Below, in pieces: positions 52,962 to 61,463 of a stretch of DNA of 64,000 nucleotides; positions within the stretch are counted from its first letter, which is position 1; the number at the start of each line of letters is the position of its first letter. The notes beneath the pieces are model-generated. The model had not been told where the DNA came from, did not search any database, and was given only the letters and a program-made list of their open reading frames with translations. Source of the DNA: CAWVSB01 sp036960375 (GTDB lineage: Bacteria; Pseudomonadota; Gammaproteobacteria; Pseudomonadales; CAWVSB01). The position numbers and the translations under genes were made by a program. The DNA is taken from positions 62,001-126,000 of the forward strand of contig JBALVY010000003.1 in assembly GCA_036960375.1 (NCBI GenBank), written 5' to 3'.

Positions 52962-54548
52962 TTAACTCTTGCCTTCAATATATTTAAAAAGCGCCTCAGT
53001 TGATGGGTCAAATCCGTCTACCCCGTCACCACCCAATAGCTCGTTTGCCATCTTCTTGCCTAGCTCTACGCCCCATTGGTCAAAGCAATTAATATTCCAG
53101 ATACTGCCCTGCACAAAGACTTTGTGTTCGTACAGTGCAATCAATGCGCCGAGGTTATAGGGCGATAGTTGATCCATTAATAATACGTTGGAGGGGCGAT
53201 TGCCCTCATAGACTTTATGCTCTGCTGTATTGTCGTCCTGTTGTCCTGACATCAGCGCGGCAGATTGTGCCAACATATTTCCCAGTAGAATTCGATGGTG
53301 TTGCGGGTTGCTGAGTGGGTCATTAACGACGGCAATGAGATCCATCGGTACAAGGCGTGTGCCCTGGTGTAGCAGCTGAAAAAATGCATGCTGGCCATTG
53401 GTGCCGGTCTGCCCCCAAATAATGGGCCCGGTATTGTAATGAATTCTCTCGCCGGCGAGATTGACCGACTTGCCGTTACTTTCCATATCCAGTTGCTGTA
53501 AGTACGACGGCAGTAGACCCAGTCGCTCACAGTAGGGGATAACCGCGTGGCTTTGAGCATCAAGGAAGTTGCTATACCAAATACCTATAAGCCCCAGAAT
53601 GACCGGCAGGTTTTGTTCCATTGGTGCGTTGCGAAAATGTTTGTCCATGGCGTTGGCGCCATCAAGTAATTGCTGGAATCGATCAAAACCGACGGCAATG
53701 GCGATGGAAAGCCCGATGCTGGACCACAGAGAATAGCGGCCACCGACCCAGTCCCAAAATTCGATGATCTGGTCTTCGGGTATGCCAAAGCGCATGGCGT
53801 TTTCGGGTGATGCGGTAAGGGCAATAAAGTGCCTTGAGTTTTGGGCATTTTTCAGGCCAAGTGTCTGCTCGAACCAGTTTAATGTTGTTGCGGTATTAAG
53901 CAGAGTTTCCTGGGTGGTAAAGGTTTTGCTGGAGACGATGACCAGGGTTGTTTCAGGGTTCAGGTCTCGCAGCGTTGTTAGTATCTCTGCGCCATCGACA
54001 TTAGATATAAAGTGGAAGTTAAGCGCCGGGTGTGCGTATTCCGCCAAGGCACCGCAGATCATTTTTGGACCCAGGTCAGAGCCGCCGATGCCTATATTAA
54101 TAATGTCGGTAATGGTTTTTCCGGTAGAACCCCGCCATTCATCATTGCGAATTTGTCTGCTGACAAGTGCCATCTTTGCCAGTGCGTTTACAATTTTCGG
54201 GGCAAGGTCTTCGCTATCTACTTGCAGCGCTGTTGCGGGGTCGCGCAGTGCCGTATGAAGCACGGCTCGATCTTCTGTCGTGTTAATGCGTTCACCGTTG
54301 AACATGGACTCTATATGGTTTGCCAGTGGAGACTCTTTGGCTAAATCAAACAGTGCCGTTAGTACTTCATCTGAAATTCGATTTTTTGAAAAATCGAGCA
54401 GTAACTCTTGCCATTGCAGCGTGTATTTTGGCTGGCGCTGGGGGTCCTGCTCAAAAAGATCGCTAATCGACTGGTCGGCAGAGTTTGCCGCCAGGCTTTG
54501 CAGCGTTTTCCAGGCTTGGGTGGTGCTAGGGTCAAAGTTGTGCGTCAT
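52962..54548 (-). CDS. pgi: Glucose-6-phosphate isomerase
   Basis: 528 residues. The family blocks are in place: IGIGGSDLGPKMICGAL, VIVSSKTFTTQETLLN, WDWVGGRYSLWSSIGLSIA, the catalytic Glu/His region LDMESNGKSVN and GTNGQHAFFQLLHQGT, and QWGVELGKKMA near the C-terminus. It interconverts glucose-6-phosphate and fructose-6-phosphate. It is convergent with the HipBA module and divergent from pepD. Confidence 0.96.
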   Translation of the reverse strand: MTHNFDPSTTQAWKTLQSLAANSADQSISDLFEQDPQRQPKYTLQWQELLLDFSKNRISDEVLTALFDLAKESPLANHIESMFNGERINTTEDRAVLHTALRDPATALQVDSEDLAPKIVNALAKMALVSRQIRNDEWRGSTGKTITDIINIGIGGSDLGPKMICGALAEYAHPALNFHFISNVDGAEILTTLRDLNPETTLVIVSSKTFTTQETLLNTATTLNWFEQTLGLKNAQNSRHFIALTASPENAMRFGIPEDQIIEFWDWVGGRYSLWSSIGLSIAIAVGFDRFQQLLDGANAMDKHFRNAPMEQNLPVILGLIGIWYSNFLDAQSHAVIPYCERLGLLPSYLQQLDMESNGKSVNLAGERIHYNTGPIIWGQTGTNGQHAFFQLLHQGTRLVPMDLIAVVNDPLSNPQHHRILLGNMLAQSAALMSGQQDDNTAEHKVYEGNRPSNVLLMDQLSPYNLGALIALYEHKVFVQGSIWNINCFDQWGVELGKKMANELLGGDGVDGFDPSTEALFKYIEGKS

Positions 54549-54623
54549 TATTTAGACTCGCGTTATATTGGCTGCGGTTGGCGGCACAATGGCCAGTTTA
54601 CATGGTAGGTATTGCAAGACAGT

Positions 54624-54647
54624 GAGGCCGGTATTTTTCACGGCCTC
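54624..54647. promoter_or_regulatory. Inverted repeat in the pgi-pepD divergent region
   Basis: GAGGCCG and CGGCCTC (7 bp, perfect) around a 10-nt T-rich spacer, lying between the two divergent start codons. It may be an operator or an RNA hairpin; no regulator is identified. Confidence 0.35.
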
Positions 54648-54739
54648 GATGAGGTAAATTATACCGACTATGCTGTCGAAGGCTACCAGAGACTATTCTC
54701 ATTGTTACTAAAGACTGTAAATAATTTATTGGAGTCCGA

Positions 54740-56188
54740 ATGAAACCTGCCTTGTATCCCGCCGAGCCGCAACATCTTTGGGAGCATTTTTATCAGTTCT
54801 CCAGACGACCCAGGCCTTCGGGCCAAGAGGCCTTAGTACGCTCCTATGTAACGGATTTGGCTGACCAGCAGGCTTATCGTTGGCAGCAGGACAGCGCAGG
54901 TAACCTGGTTGTCTATGTTGGAGCAAGCGCGGGAATGGAGCAGCGGCCTGTAGTGGTCATTCAAAATCATCTTGATATGGTGACGGTCCAGTTACCGGAC
55001 AAAAACCATAATTTTTCTTCTGACCCTTTGGTATTAAAGGTGGATGATGGTTGGTTGAGCGCCGATGGCACAACTCTGGGAGCCGATAATGGACTGGGTT
55101 GTGCTGCTGCCCTCGCTGTAATGACGGATCCCGATGTCGTGCATCCACCGCTGGAGCTGCTATTTACCGTGAATGAGGAAACCGGATTGCAGGGCGCGCT
55201 GCAATTGGATGCGTCCATGTTATCGGGTCGGCGCATGTTGAATCTGGATACTGAAGATTGGGGCGAGTTGTTTATCGGTTGCGCCGGTGGTGTGGTGTGG
55301 GAGTTTCGACGCGACATTAATACCGAGCCTGTTCCTGACGGTCACCGTGGTTTTAAGTTATCGTTGGAAGGTCTGGCAGGAGGTCACTCTGGTATTGAAA
55401 TTCATCGGCAATTGGCCAATGCCGCCAAGCTGTTGGGGCAGTGGTTATTAGAGGCGCGTCAGTTGGGTATTAGGCTGGCTGCTGTAGACGTGGGCGTTGC
55501 GCATAATGTGATCCCCCGTCGTGGTTCCTTGTTACTCAGTTGCCCTGCACAAAGTCACAGTGATTTAATGGCATTGAATGATCGATTAACGGGCCGATGG
55601 AAACAGTACTTGTCGCCCGCTGATGCGGGCTTGCAGCTGACGATAGAAGCAGCTACAGCTGAGCCTGTGCTGTGTGCTGAGGATCAGCAAGTACTTGAAC
55701 GTGTACTGCTAATGTTTCCCAATGGCGCGAAAACTTACAGCGCAAGTCAGCCAGCGGATCTTGTTAGTTTGAGTACAAATCTTGCTGTGGTGAGGGTTGG
55801 TGCAGACGAGATGATGCTTGAGAGCAGCCTGCGTTATTTTAATGAGGCTGAAGCTCAGTCTGCCTCTGTGGAGGTATTGGCTCTGGCAGAGACCTTTGCA
55901 ATGTCGGTAGAAGAGACTGTCGCTTATCCGGGTTGGCAGCCGGACTTTGATAGCCCGTTGCTGGCTCAGACACGGCAAATGTATCAGCAGCTGTTTGCTG
56001 AGTTGCCTGCGGTTAAAGCGATTCATGCCGGGCTGGAGTGCGGTATTCTTAAAGATAAGTTACCGGCAATGGATACGGTGTCTTTCGGGCCAACCATACG
56101 GGGTGCTCACTCGCCGCGTGAGTGTCTCGAAATCGCAACAGTGGCCCCTTTTTGGTATTTGCTGACCACTTTGCTGGCGCAGATGTAG
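54740..56188 (+). CDS. pepD: Aminoacyl-histidine dipeptidase (M20 family)
   Basis: 482 residues. The M20 metal sites are visible: His and Asp in VVIQNHLDMV, Asp in TLGADNGLGCA, the catalytic Glu pair in FTVNEETGLQGALQLD, Asp in LNLDTEDWGELF and the dimerisation/substrate His in GGHSGIEIHRQLANA. Near the C-terminus come HAGLECGI and SFGPTIRGAHSPRE. It hydrolyses Xaa-His and other dipeptides in the cytoplasm. The gene is upstream of the D-amino-acid operon, but a promoter and hairpin separate them. Confidence 0.94.
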   Translation: MKPALYPAEPQHLWEHFYQFSRRPRPSGQEALVRSYVTDLADQQAYRWQQDSAGNLVVYVGASAGMEQRPVVVIQNHLDMVTVQLPDKNHNFSSDPLVLKVDDGWLSADGTTLGADNGLGCAAALAVMTDPDVVHPPLELLFTVNEETGLQGALQLDASMLSGRRMLNLDTEDWGELFIGCAGGVVWEFRRDINTEPVPDGHRGFKLSLEGLAGGHSGIEIHRQLANAAKLLGQWLLEARQLGIRLAAVDVGVAHNVIPRRGSLLLSCPAQSHSDLMALNDRLTGRWKQYLSPADAGLQLTIEAATAEPVLCAEDQQVLERVLLMFPNGAKTYSASQPADLVSLSTNLAVVRVGADEMMLESSLRYFNEAEAQSASVEVLALAETFAMSVEETVAYPGWQPDFDSPLLAQTRQMYQQLFAELPAVKAIHAGLECGILKDKLPAMDTVSFGPTIRGAHSPRECLEIATVAPFWYLLTTLLAQM

Positions 56189-56525
56189 TCTTTGGTTGCG
56201 GCACGCAAACTAGGTAAAGTTAAATCAACTATTTTCCGAGATATAAAAAGTCGATATCACTAAAAACTGGTTTTTTAATAATACTTTTGCCTGCTATAGC
56301 GGCTAAAAACAGATGGATGTTGGTGTGTTTTGTGCTGGCTCCACTGTATAATTCGCCCCCTTTGAGCCATGTTTAAATTGGTTTGGGTAGAGGAAAAACA
56401 CGCTGGCCGCAGAGGCCGCTACAGTGTTTTTCTTCAATTCGCCCACGTGTAAGAATATAAACTCATGTCTGTGCCTGCTTTGCTGGTCTATGATCTTGTA
56501 TGTTATCCACTGGAGAGTTCGCTTA
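56189..56525. promoter_or_regulatory. Promoter and leader region of the D-glutamate/5-oxoproline operon
   Basis: A consensus -10 box TATAAT is at 56347-56352; the -35 is poor (TGTGTT near 56324). About 40 nt into the predicted transcript is the hairpin at 56394-56433, then about 90 nt to the ATG. Nothing else is recognised in this 337-bp gap. Confidence 0.5.
56394..56433 (+). terminator. Hairpin with T-run in the operon leader
   Basis: Outer arms AAAAACAC and GTGTTTTT (8 bp) enclose an inner GGCC/GGCC stem, followed by TCTTC. It lies between the TATAAT box and the first gene. It may be an attenuator, the end of a short RNA of about 75 nt, or the terminator of pepD transcripts. Confidence 0.55.
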
Positions 56526-57314
56526 ATGGAATCTAATTTGTCGCCTCTGGCTTTACGTCATCGTATTCGCAGCGGAGAGCATCAGGGTAATACCTCAGGC
56601 TTCGGGCAAGGCTTTGTTCAATGTAATCTGGTTATTCTGCCGCAGGATTGGGCCGCCGACTTTCTTAAGTTTTGTCAGTTAAACCAAAAGCCCTGTCCTT
56701 TGGTCGCTATGTCTGAGCAACCGGGTGATATTGGTTTGCCAGCTTTATGTGAAGATCTTGATATTCGCACCGATGTACCAAGTTATCGGGTATTCAAAGA
56801 TGGCGTAATGACCGATGAAGTGAGTGATATCCGATCACTATGGCGTGATGATCTGGTGGTTTTTGCGCTGGGCTGTTCTTTTTCCTTCGAAGAGGCATTG
56901 ATTGCCGACGGCCTGGATGTGCGCAATATCAGTGAGGGGGTGAATGTACCGATGTATCGTACTAATATCGATTGTCAGCCCGCCGGCCCCTTTAGCGGAA
57001 AAATGGTAGTGAGTATGCGGCCATTTGTCGCCGCCGATGCTATTCGCGCTGTACAGATCTGTAGTCGCTTCCCGTCGGTACACGGTGCCCCCATCCATTT
57101 AGGCGACCCGGCTTTAATTGGCATAAAGGACTTGGCTAATACGGATTACGGCGACCCGGTGAATCTGAAAGAAAATGAACTGCCCGTTTTTTGGGCCTGT
57201 GGTGTGACACCGCAAGTGGCATTGGAGCAAGCCAAGCCACCATTTTGTATTACGCATAGTCCTGGCTACATGCTGGTGACCGACATGCCCAACAGTAAAC
57301 TGGCCGTTTTGTAG
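56526..57314 (+). CDS. DUF1445 protein (D-glutamate cyclase N-terminal-type, putative hydro-lyase)
   Basis: About 262 residues from ATG 56526, which has GGAGAG upstream; the longer frame from 56424 starts inside the leader hairpin. It follows the DUF1445/YcsI family: ALRHRIRSGEHQGNTSGFGQGFVQCNLVILP, LGCSFSFEEAL, NVPMYRTNI, FSGKMVVSMRP and FWACGVTPQVAL, FCITHSPGYML. In mammals this domain is fused to DUF4392 in D-glutamate cyclase, which makes 5-oxo-D-proline. In Bacillus subtilis a homologue lies with the PxpABC genes, as here. It starts the seven-gene operon. Confidence 0.9.
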   Translation: MESNLSPLALRHRIRSGEHQGNTSGFGQGFVQCNLVILPQDWAADFLKFCQLNQKPCPLVAMSEQPGDIGLPALCEDLDIRTDVPSYRVFKDGVMTDEVSDIRSLWRDDLVVFALGCSFSFEEALIADGLDVRNISEGVNVPMYRTNIDCQPAGPFSGKMVVSMRPFVAADAIRAVQICSRFPSVHGAPIHLGDPALIGIKDLANTDYGDPVNLKENELPVFWACGVTPQVALEQAKPPFCITHSPGYMLVTDMPNSKLAVL

Positions 57315-57333
57315 TGAGCCTGGGAGTCTTTGT

Positions 57334-58065
57334 ATGAAAATGCGATTAAATTGTGATCTTGGCGAGAGCTTTGGTGCTTGGACAATGGGTCTGGATACGG
57401 CGGTTATGCCGCATATTGATCTGGCAAATATCGCCTGTGGTTTTCATGCGGGCGACCCGGTGGTGATGAAACAAACACTGAAGCTGGCCAAGGCTAATGG
57501 CGTTACCGTTGGTGCGCATCCGGGTTATCACGATTTGGCAGGCTTTGGTCGTCGTTCAATGAGCTGTTCCTTCGATGAGGTAGTTGCCATGGTGCAGTAC
57601 CAGGTAGCAGCATTAGAAGGTCTGGCTCATACCGAAGGCCTGGAGCTGGCTTATGTGAAACCACATGGCGCGATGTATAACGACATGATGGCGAAGCCCG
57701 AAGTGCGCGCCGCTATTATGCAGGCGATCGCGGAATATCACAGACCATTGGTCCTTATGCTGCAAGCGACGCCAGATATGGATCAGCACAGAGCCGAGGC
57801 GGCGGCGGCTGGTATTCAGGTCTGGTTTGAAGTCTTTGCCGACCGCTGTTACGCCGACGACGGTAAATTGTTGGCTCGCAGCAAACCCGGCGCGGTTCAT
57901 AACCGGGAAAAAATGCTCAAACAGGTTAAGCAACTGTGCGACGAGGGTACGGTGACGACTGTCAGTGGCCATGTGATTGACCTGCAGGCCGATACGCTCT
58001 GCGTTCACGGCGACAATATTGAAGCTGTGCAAGCCATTGAAGCGCTACGGGAGCTGATAGGCTGA
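57334..58065 (+). CDS. pxpA: 5-oxoprolinase subunit A (LamB/YcsF family)
   Basis: 243 residues, the usual length. It opens MRLNCDLGESFGAWTMG, then PHIDLANIACGFHAGDP, GAHPGYHDLAGFGRR, YVKPHGAMYN, FADRCYADDGKL and LCVHGDN, all family hallmarks with several metal-ligand His/Asp candidates. With PxpB and PxpC it forms the prokaryotic ATP-dependent 5-oxoprolinase that opens 5-oxoproline to glutamate. Its stop overlaps the pxpB start (TGATG). Confidence 0.95.
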   Translation: MKMRLNCDLGESFGAWTMGLDTAVMPHIDLANIACGFHAGDPVVMKQTLKLAKANGVTVGAHPGYHDLAGFGRRSMSCSFDEVVAMVQYQVAALEGLAHTEGLELAYVKPHGAMYNDMMAKPEVRAAIMQAIAEYHRPLVLMLQATPDMDQHRAEAAAAGIQVWFEVFADRCYADDGKLLARSKPGAVHNREKMLKQVKQLCDEGTVTTVSGHVIDLQADTLCVHGDNIEAVQAIEALRELIG

Positions 58066-58757
58066 TGGAAAATCAATTTCCCATGATTCAAACCGCTGGC
58101 GAAAATGCGCTCATTGTTTATTTTGGTGAAAAGACAGACCCGCTCACATCTGCACAAGTACAACAGGGTGCGGAGCAGGTCAGGTTGGCACTGGGTGATT
58201 TACTTATTGACCTGGTACCTTCATATGCCTCGTTATTGGTCATCTATAACCCTTTAGCGACGGATCATCTTGAGGTGCAAAAATTGCTTCGTACTGCCCT
58301 CGCAGATTTGGCTGAGGGCGAAGTCGTAGAAGGTAAAATTGTAAGGCTACCGGTTTACTACAGTCTAGAGTCGGGCCCGGATCTGGAATCTTTGGCGCGT
58401 AATGCCGGCTTAACACCCGAGCAGGTTATCGATATTCATCAGCAGCAGGAGTACCGGGTTTACGCGATCGGTTTTGCTCCGGGTTTTGCTTATCTGGGTG
58501 AAGTCGATGAGCGAATTGCTGCAGCGCGACTAGCCACACCCAGGCAGCGAGTACCGCGTGGCGCTGTCGCCATCGCCGACCGGCAAACGGCGGTTTATCC
58601 TGCGGTATCACCAGGCGGTTGGAATCTTATTGGGCTATGCCCGCAGCGTATGTTTGATCCGTCTGCAGAGCCGACCATGCCGGTACAGGTAGGTGACCGA
58701 GTGCAATTCGAAGCTATCGACCGAGAGCAGTTTCTTGAATTGGGGGGCGAGCTATGA
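58065..58757 (+). CDS. pxpB: 5-oxoprolinase subunit B (KipI family)
   Basis: 230 residues. The cyclophilin-like allophanate-hydrolase subunit 1 fold shows in the hallmark AIGFAPGFAYLG and in PRQRVPRGAVAIADRQTAVYP, then SPGGWNLIG. It pairs with PxpC. Overlaps with both neighbours indicate coupled translation. Confidence 0.95.
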   Translation: MENQFPMIQTAGENALIVYFGEKTDPLTSAQVQQGAEQVRLALGDLLIDLVPSYASLLVIYNPLATDHLEVQKLLRTALADLAEGEVVEGKIVRLPVYYSLESGPDLESLARNAGLTPEQVIDIHQQQEYRVYAIGFAPGFAYLGEVDERIAAARLATPRQRVPRGAVAIADRQTAVYPAVSPGGWNLIGLCPQRMFDPSAEPTMPVQVGDRVQFEAIDREQFLELGGEL

Positions 58758-59689
58758 GCGGCTTTAAGGTGCTTCAGCCAGGTATGTTAAGCCTTATTCA
58801 GGACGCGGGCCGATTCGGTTGCCATGGCATAGGTTTAACCACCGGAGGACCGATTGATAGCCTGGCATTTAGGTGGGCCAATCGCTTATTGGGTAACGCG
58901 CTCGATGCCACTGCGGTGGAAGTTTCAATTGGTGGCCTGGAATTGGAAGCGACACTGAACAGCCGGATCTGTGTTACCGGGGCCGAACTGCCACTGAGGA
59001 TTAACGGTGAGGCCGTGGATTTGTGGCAAAGCCACATGGTACGTGCAGGTGACATTATTGCGCTGGGTTATGTCACTAGTGGCGCTCGGGCTTATATCGC
59101 CGTAGCTGGCGGCTTTAATATGGCAGCGCAATTTGGCAGTACGGCAACAGTTACCCGTGAATCCCTTGGCGGTCTGGATGGCAAACCGTTGCAGCAGGGT
59201 GATGAGCTGGCCTGCGAATCTGTTGTTGATGGAGAATGCCTGCGTTTACCAGAGTCTTATCGGCCAGATTATTCCGGCGACGTCGTCGTTCGCGTGGTGC
59301 CGGGTTATCAGCAAAGCTATTTTAGCGCTCGCCAGCAGGCACGTTTTTTTGCTGGTGAATATACCGTATCAGATCGTTGTGATCGTATGGGTTACCGGCT
59401 GGAAGGGCCGGTGATCGAATGCGAAATTAATGGGATTTTATCTGAAGGCATTTGTTATGGAGCTATTCAGATTCCAGCCGACGGCCAGCCGATTGTACTG
59501 CTTAATGACCGTCAGACGATTGGTGGCTACCCAAAAATTGGCTCTGCCTTTTCTTTGGATGCGGCACGTTTGGCGCAAATGTCCGCTGGCGGAAAAGTCC
59601 AGTTCGAGGCTATTGACCCTTTTTCTGCACACAATGAATTACGCTTGGCTGAAAGCCGTTTTCAGCGTACTCATGCTGAGCCCTGTTAG
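58754..59689 (+). CDS. pxpC: 5-oxoprolinase subunit C (KipA family)
   Basis: 311 residues. It starts with the family pattern VLQPGMLSLIQDAGRFGCHGIGLTTGGPID and has the blocks ALDATAVEVSIGG, YIAVAGGF, SDRCDRMGYRLEG and GAIQIPADGQPIVLLNDRQTIGGYPKI. It is the biotin-carboxylase-associated (allophanate hydrolase subunit 2) type partner of PxpB. The start overlaps pxpB as ATGA. Confidence 0.95.
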   Translation: MSGFKVLQPGMLSLIQDAGRFGCHGIGLTTGGPIDSLAFRWANRLLGNALDATAVEVSIGGLELEATLNSRICVTGAELPLRINGEAVDLWQSHMVRAGDIIALGYVTSGARAYIAVAGGFNMAAQFGSTATVTRESLGGLDGKPLQQGDELACESVVDGECLRLPESYRPDYSGDVVVRVVPGYQQSYFSARQQARFFAGEYTVSDRCDRMGYRLEGPVIECEINGILSEGICYGAIQIPADGQPIVLLNDRQTIGGYPKIGSAFSLDAARLAQMSAGGKVQFEAIDPFSAHNELRLAESRFQRTHAEPC

Positions 59690-59701
59690 AGGACCTTGAT
59701 T

Positions 59702-60562
59702 ATGACAGCGACGGATCAAAGCGATTTGCAATTAAGCCGTGCAATTGAAGACTTGATGGTACAGAGAAATTTACGCGGTATGAAAGATGTCCAGCATGCG
59801 CTTGAGCCTGGGTATTATATGCGCGCGGCCAAGACATTGCTGGGTTGTAACGGCACGGTTCTCATCGGTACGGGTTTCCCCGTGGTAGATACTTTTGAAA
59901 CCGACGGACCGGTTGGCGCGATAGCACTTTATGATGTGTTGCAGTATCTCGGTGCTCGGCCGATATTAGTATGTGGTGCTCCTCTGGCGCAGTCTCTTGC
60001 TGACGAGTATGAAGTTTTTGAAATTGCGCTTGGTAATTTAGCCGGTGCTGAGGAAGAAGCCAGACAGGCGTTGGCTCAGCTACAGCCAGAGGTCATTATT
60101 TCGATAGAGCGGCCGGGGCTATCAGAAGAGGGTGGCTACTTTAATATGCGCGGAGAAGATATTAGCCCCCGTTGCGCGTGTTTCGACCACTTTATGCGGC
60201 TGGCCCGTTGTCCCACCATAGCCATTGGTGATGGCGGTAACGAAATTGGCATGGGTAACATTCGCGACGCGATCGCCAAGCTGGATATTATCCCTGCCGC
60301 AACGACCTGTGATGAACTGCTTATTGCCGACGTATCCAATTGGGCCGCGCATGGCATTATCGCCATGCTTGCCAAATGGCATGGCGAAGATTTGCTGGCT
60401 CGAATCGATACCCTGGCAATTTTAAAATATATTTCTGCTCGTGGCAGCGTCGATGGTGTGACGCGCGAGAATACATTGACCGAAGACAGTTTACCGGTAG
60501 GTGAAGGGCAAAAACTGATTGCTGAATTACGCATGCTTGCCGGATTTTCACAGGCGGCTTGA
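59702..60562 (+). CDS. DUF4392 protein (D-glutamate cyclase C-terminal-type)
   Basis: About 286 residues from ATG 59702, with AGAGGA upstream. It shows the DUF4392 features: LLGCNGTVLIGTGFPV, TDGPVGAIALYDVLQYLGARP, ISIERPGLSEEGGYFNMRGEDIS, IAIGDGGNEIGMGNI and the Cys/Asp region TTCDELLIADVSNW. In vertebrate D-glutamate cyclase this is the catalytic C-terminal half; here the two halves are separate genes flanking pxpABC. The predicted reaction is D-glutamate to 5-oxo-D-proline and water. Confidence 0.85.
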   Translation: MTATDQSDLQLSRAIEDLMVQRNLRGMKDVQHALEPGYYMRAAKTLLGCNGTVLIGTGFPVVDTFETDGPVGAIALYDVLQYLGARPILVCGAPLAQSLADEYEVFEIALGNLAGAEEEARQALAQLQPEVIISIERPGLSEEGGYFNMRGEDISPRCACFDHFMRLARCPTIAIGDGGNEIGMGNIRDAIAKLDIIPAATTCDELLIADVSNWAAHGIIAMLAKWHGEDLLARIDTLAILKYISARGSVDGVTRENTLTEDSLPVGEGQKLIAELRMLAGFSQAA

Positions 60563-60599
60563 GCGAACACAAAACCTTTTTTAAATTTTAATAGAGAAA

Positions 60600-61463
60600 A
60601 TGACTATGACGACTGTATTTCTTGATGGCGCCTATATGCCAATAGAAGAAGCCCGAATATCGCCTATGGATCGCGGTTTTCTATTTGGTGATGGAATCTA
60701 CGAGGTCGTACCCTCCTATGACGGTAACCTGGTAGGCTTCGGTCCGCATATTGATCGCATGAACAGTGGCATGGCAGAAATTGGTATTCAACATGCCTGG
60801 AGCCGCGCGCAGTGGAAAGAGGTTGCCGATCAACTTATCGCCAGTAACGATGGAGCCAACCTGGGTATCTATCTTCATGTGAGTCGTGGCGCCGATACTA
60901 AGCGCTTTCATGCCTACCCCGATGATGTCGAACCCACCGTTTTTGCTTTTGCTTTTGAAATTCCTTCTGCTCCGGTTGCTGATAAGGCTGTGGTGAAAGG
61001 TTACAAAGTTTCCACTACCCAGGATTTGCGTTGGGCGCGTTGTCATATTAAATCGACCGCCTTGTTAGGTAACGTAATGCATTTTCAGCAAGGTTATGCC
61101 GAGGGTAGCAATGAAACGGTTCTCTATAATGACAAAGGTGAGTTGACTGAGGCCAGTGCTTGTAATGTCTATATTGTTAAAAACGGCGTGGTGATAACGC
61201 CTCCGCTGGATAATCAAATTCTTCCAGGTATTACTCGCCTGATGCTGTTGGATATCTTACGCAAAGATGGTTCGATCACAGTTGAAGAGCGTACTGTTAC
61301 CCTCGATGAATTACGCGATGCTGATGAAGTCTGGGTGACCAGCTCCAGTAAAGAAGTTGCCCCGGTGATTGAGGTAGACGGTGTACCTGTTGGTAACGGC
61401 GAGGTTGGAGATGTGTGGCAGGCCGCACAAGCTTTGTATTCCGCCGGTAAATATAACTACTAA
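60600..61463 (+). CDS. dat: D-amino-acid aminotransferase (PLP fold type IV)
   Basis: 287 residues. FLDGAYMPIEEARISPMDRGFLFGDGIYEV is the fold-type IV opening, RWARCHIKSTALLGNV holds the PLP-binding Lys in the D-aminotransferase context, and EASACNVYIVKNG and ILPGITRLMLLDI follow. It transfers amino groups between D-alanine, 2-oxoglutarate, D-glutamate and pyruvate. Between a D-glutamate cyclase-like gene and alanine racemase, it likely funnels D-alanine nitrogen into D-glutamate or supplies D-glutamate. The stop overlaps the alr start (TAATG). Confidence 0.92.
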   Translation: MTMTTVFLDGAYMPIEEARISPMDRGFLFGDGIYEVVPSYDGNLVGFGPHIDRMNSGMAEIGIQHAWSRAQWKEVADQLIASNDGANLGIYLHVSRGADTKRFHAYPDDVEPTVFAFAFEIPSAPVADKAVVKGYKVSTTQDLRWARCHIKSTALLGNVMHFQQGYAEGSNETVLYNDKGELTEASACNVYIVKNGVVITPPLDNQILPGITRLMLLDILRKDGSITVEERTVTLDELRDADEVWVTSSSKEVAPVIEVDGVPVGNGEVGDVWQAAQALYSAGKYNY

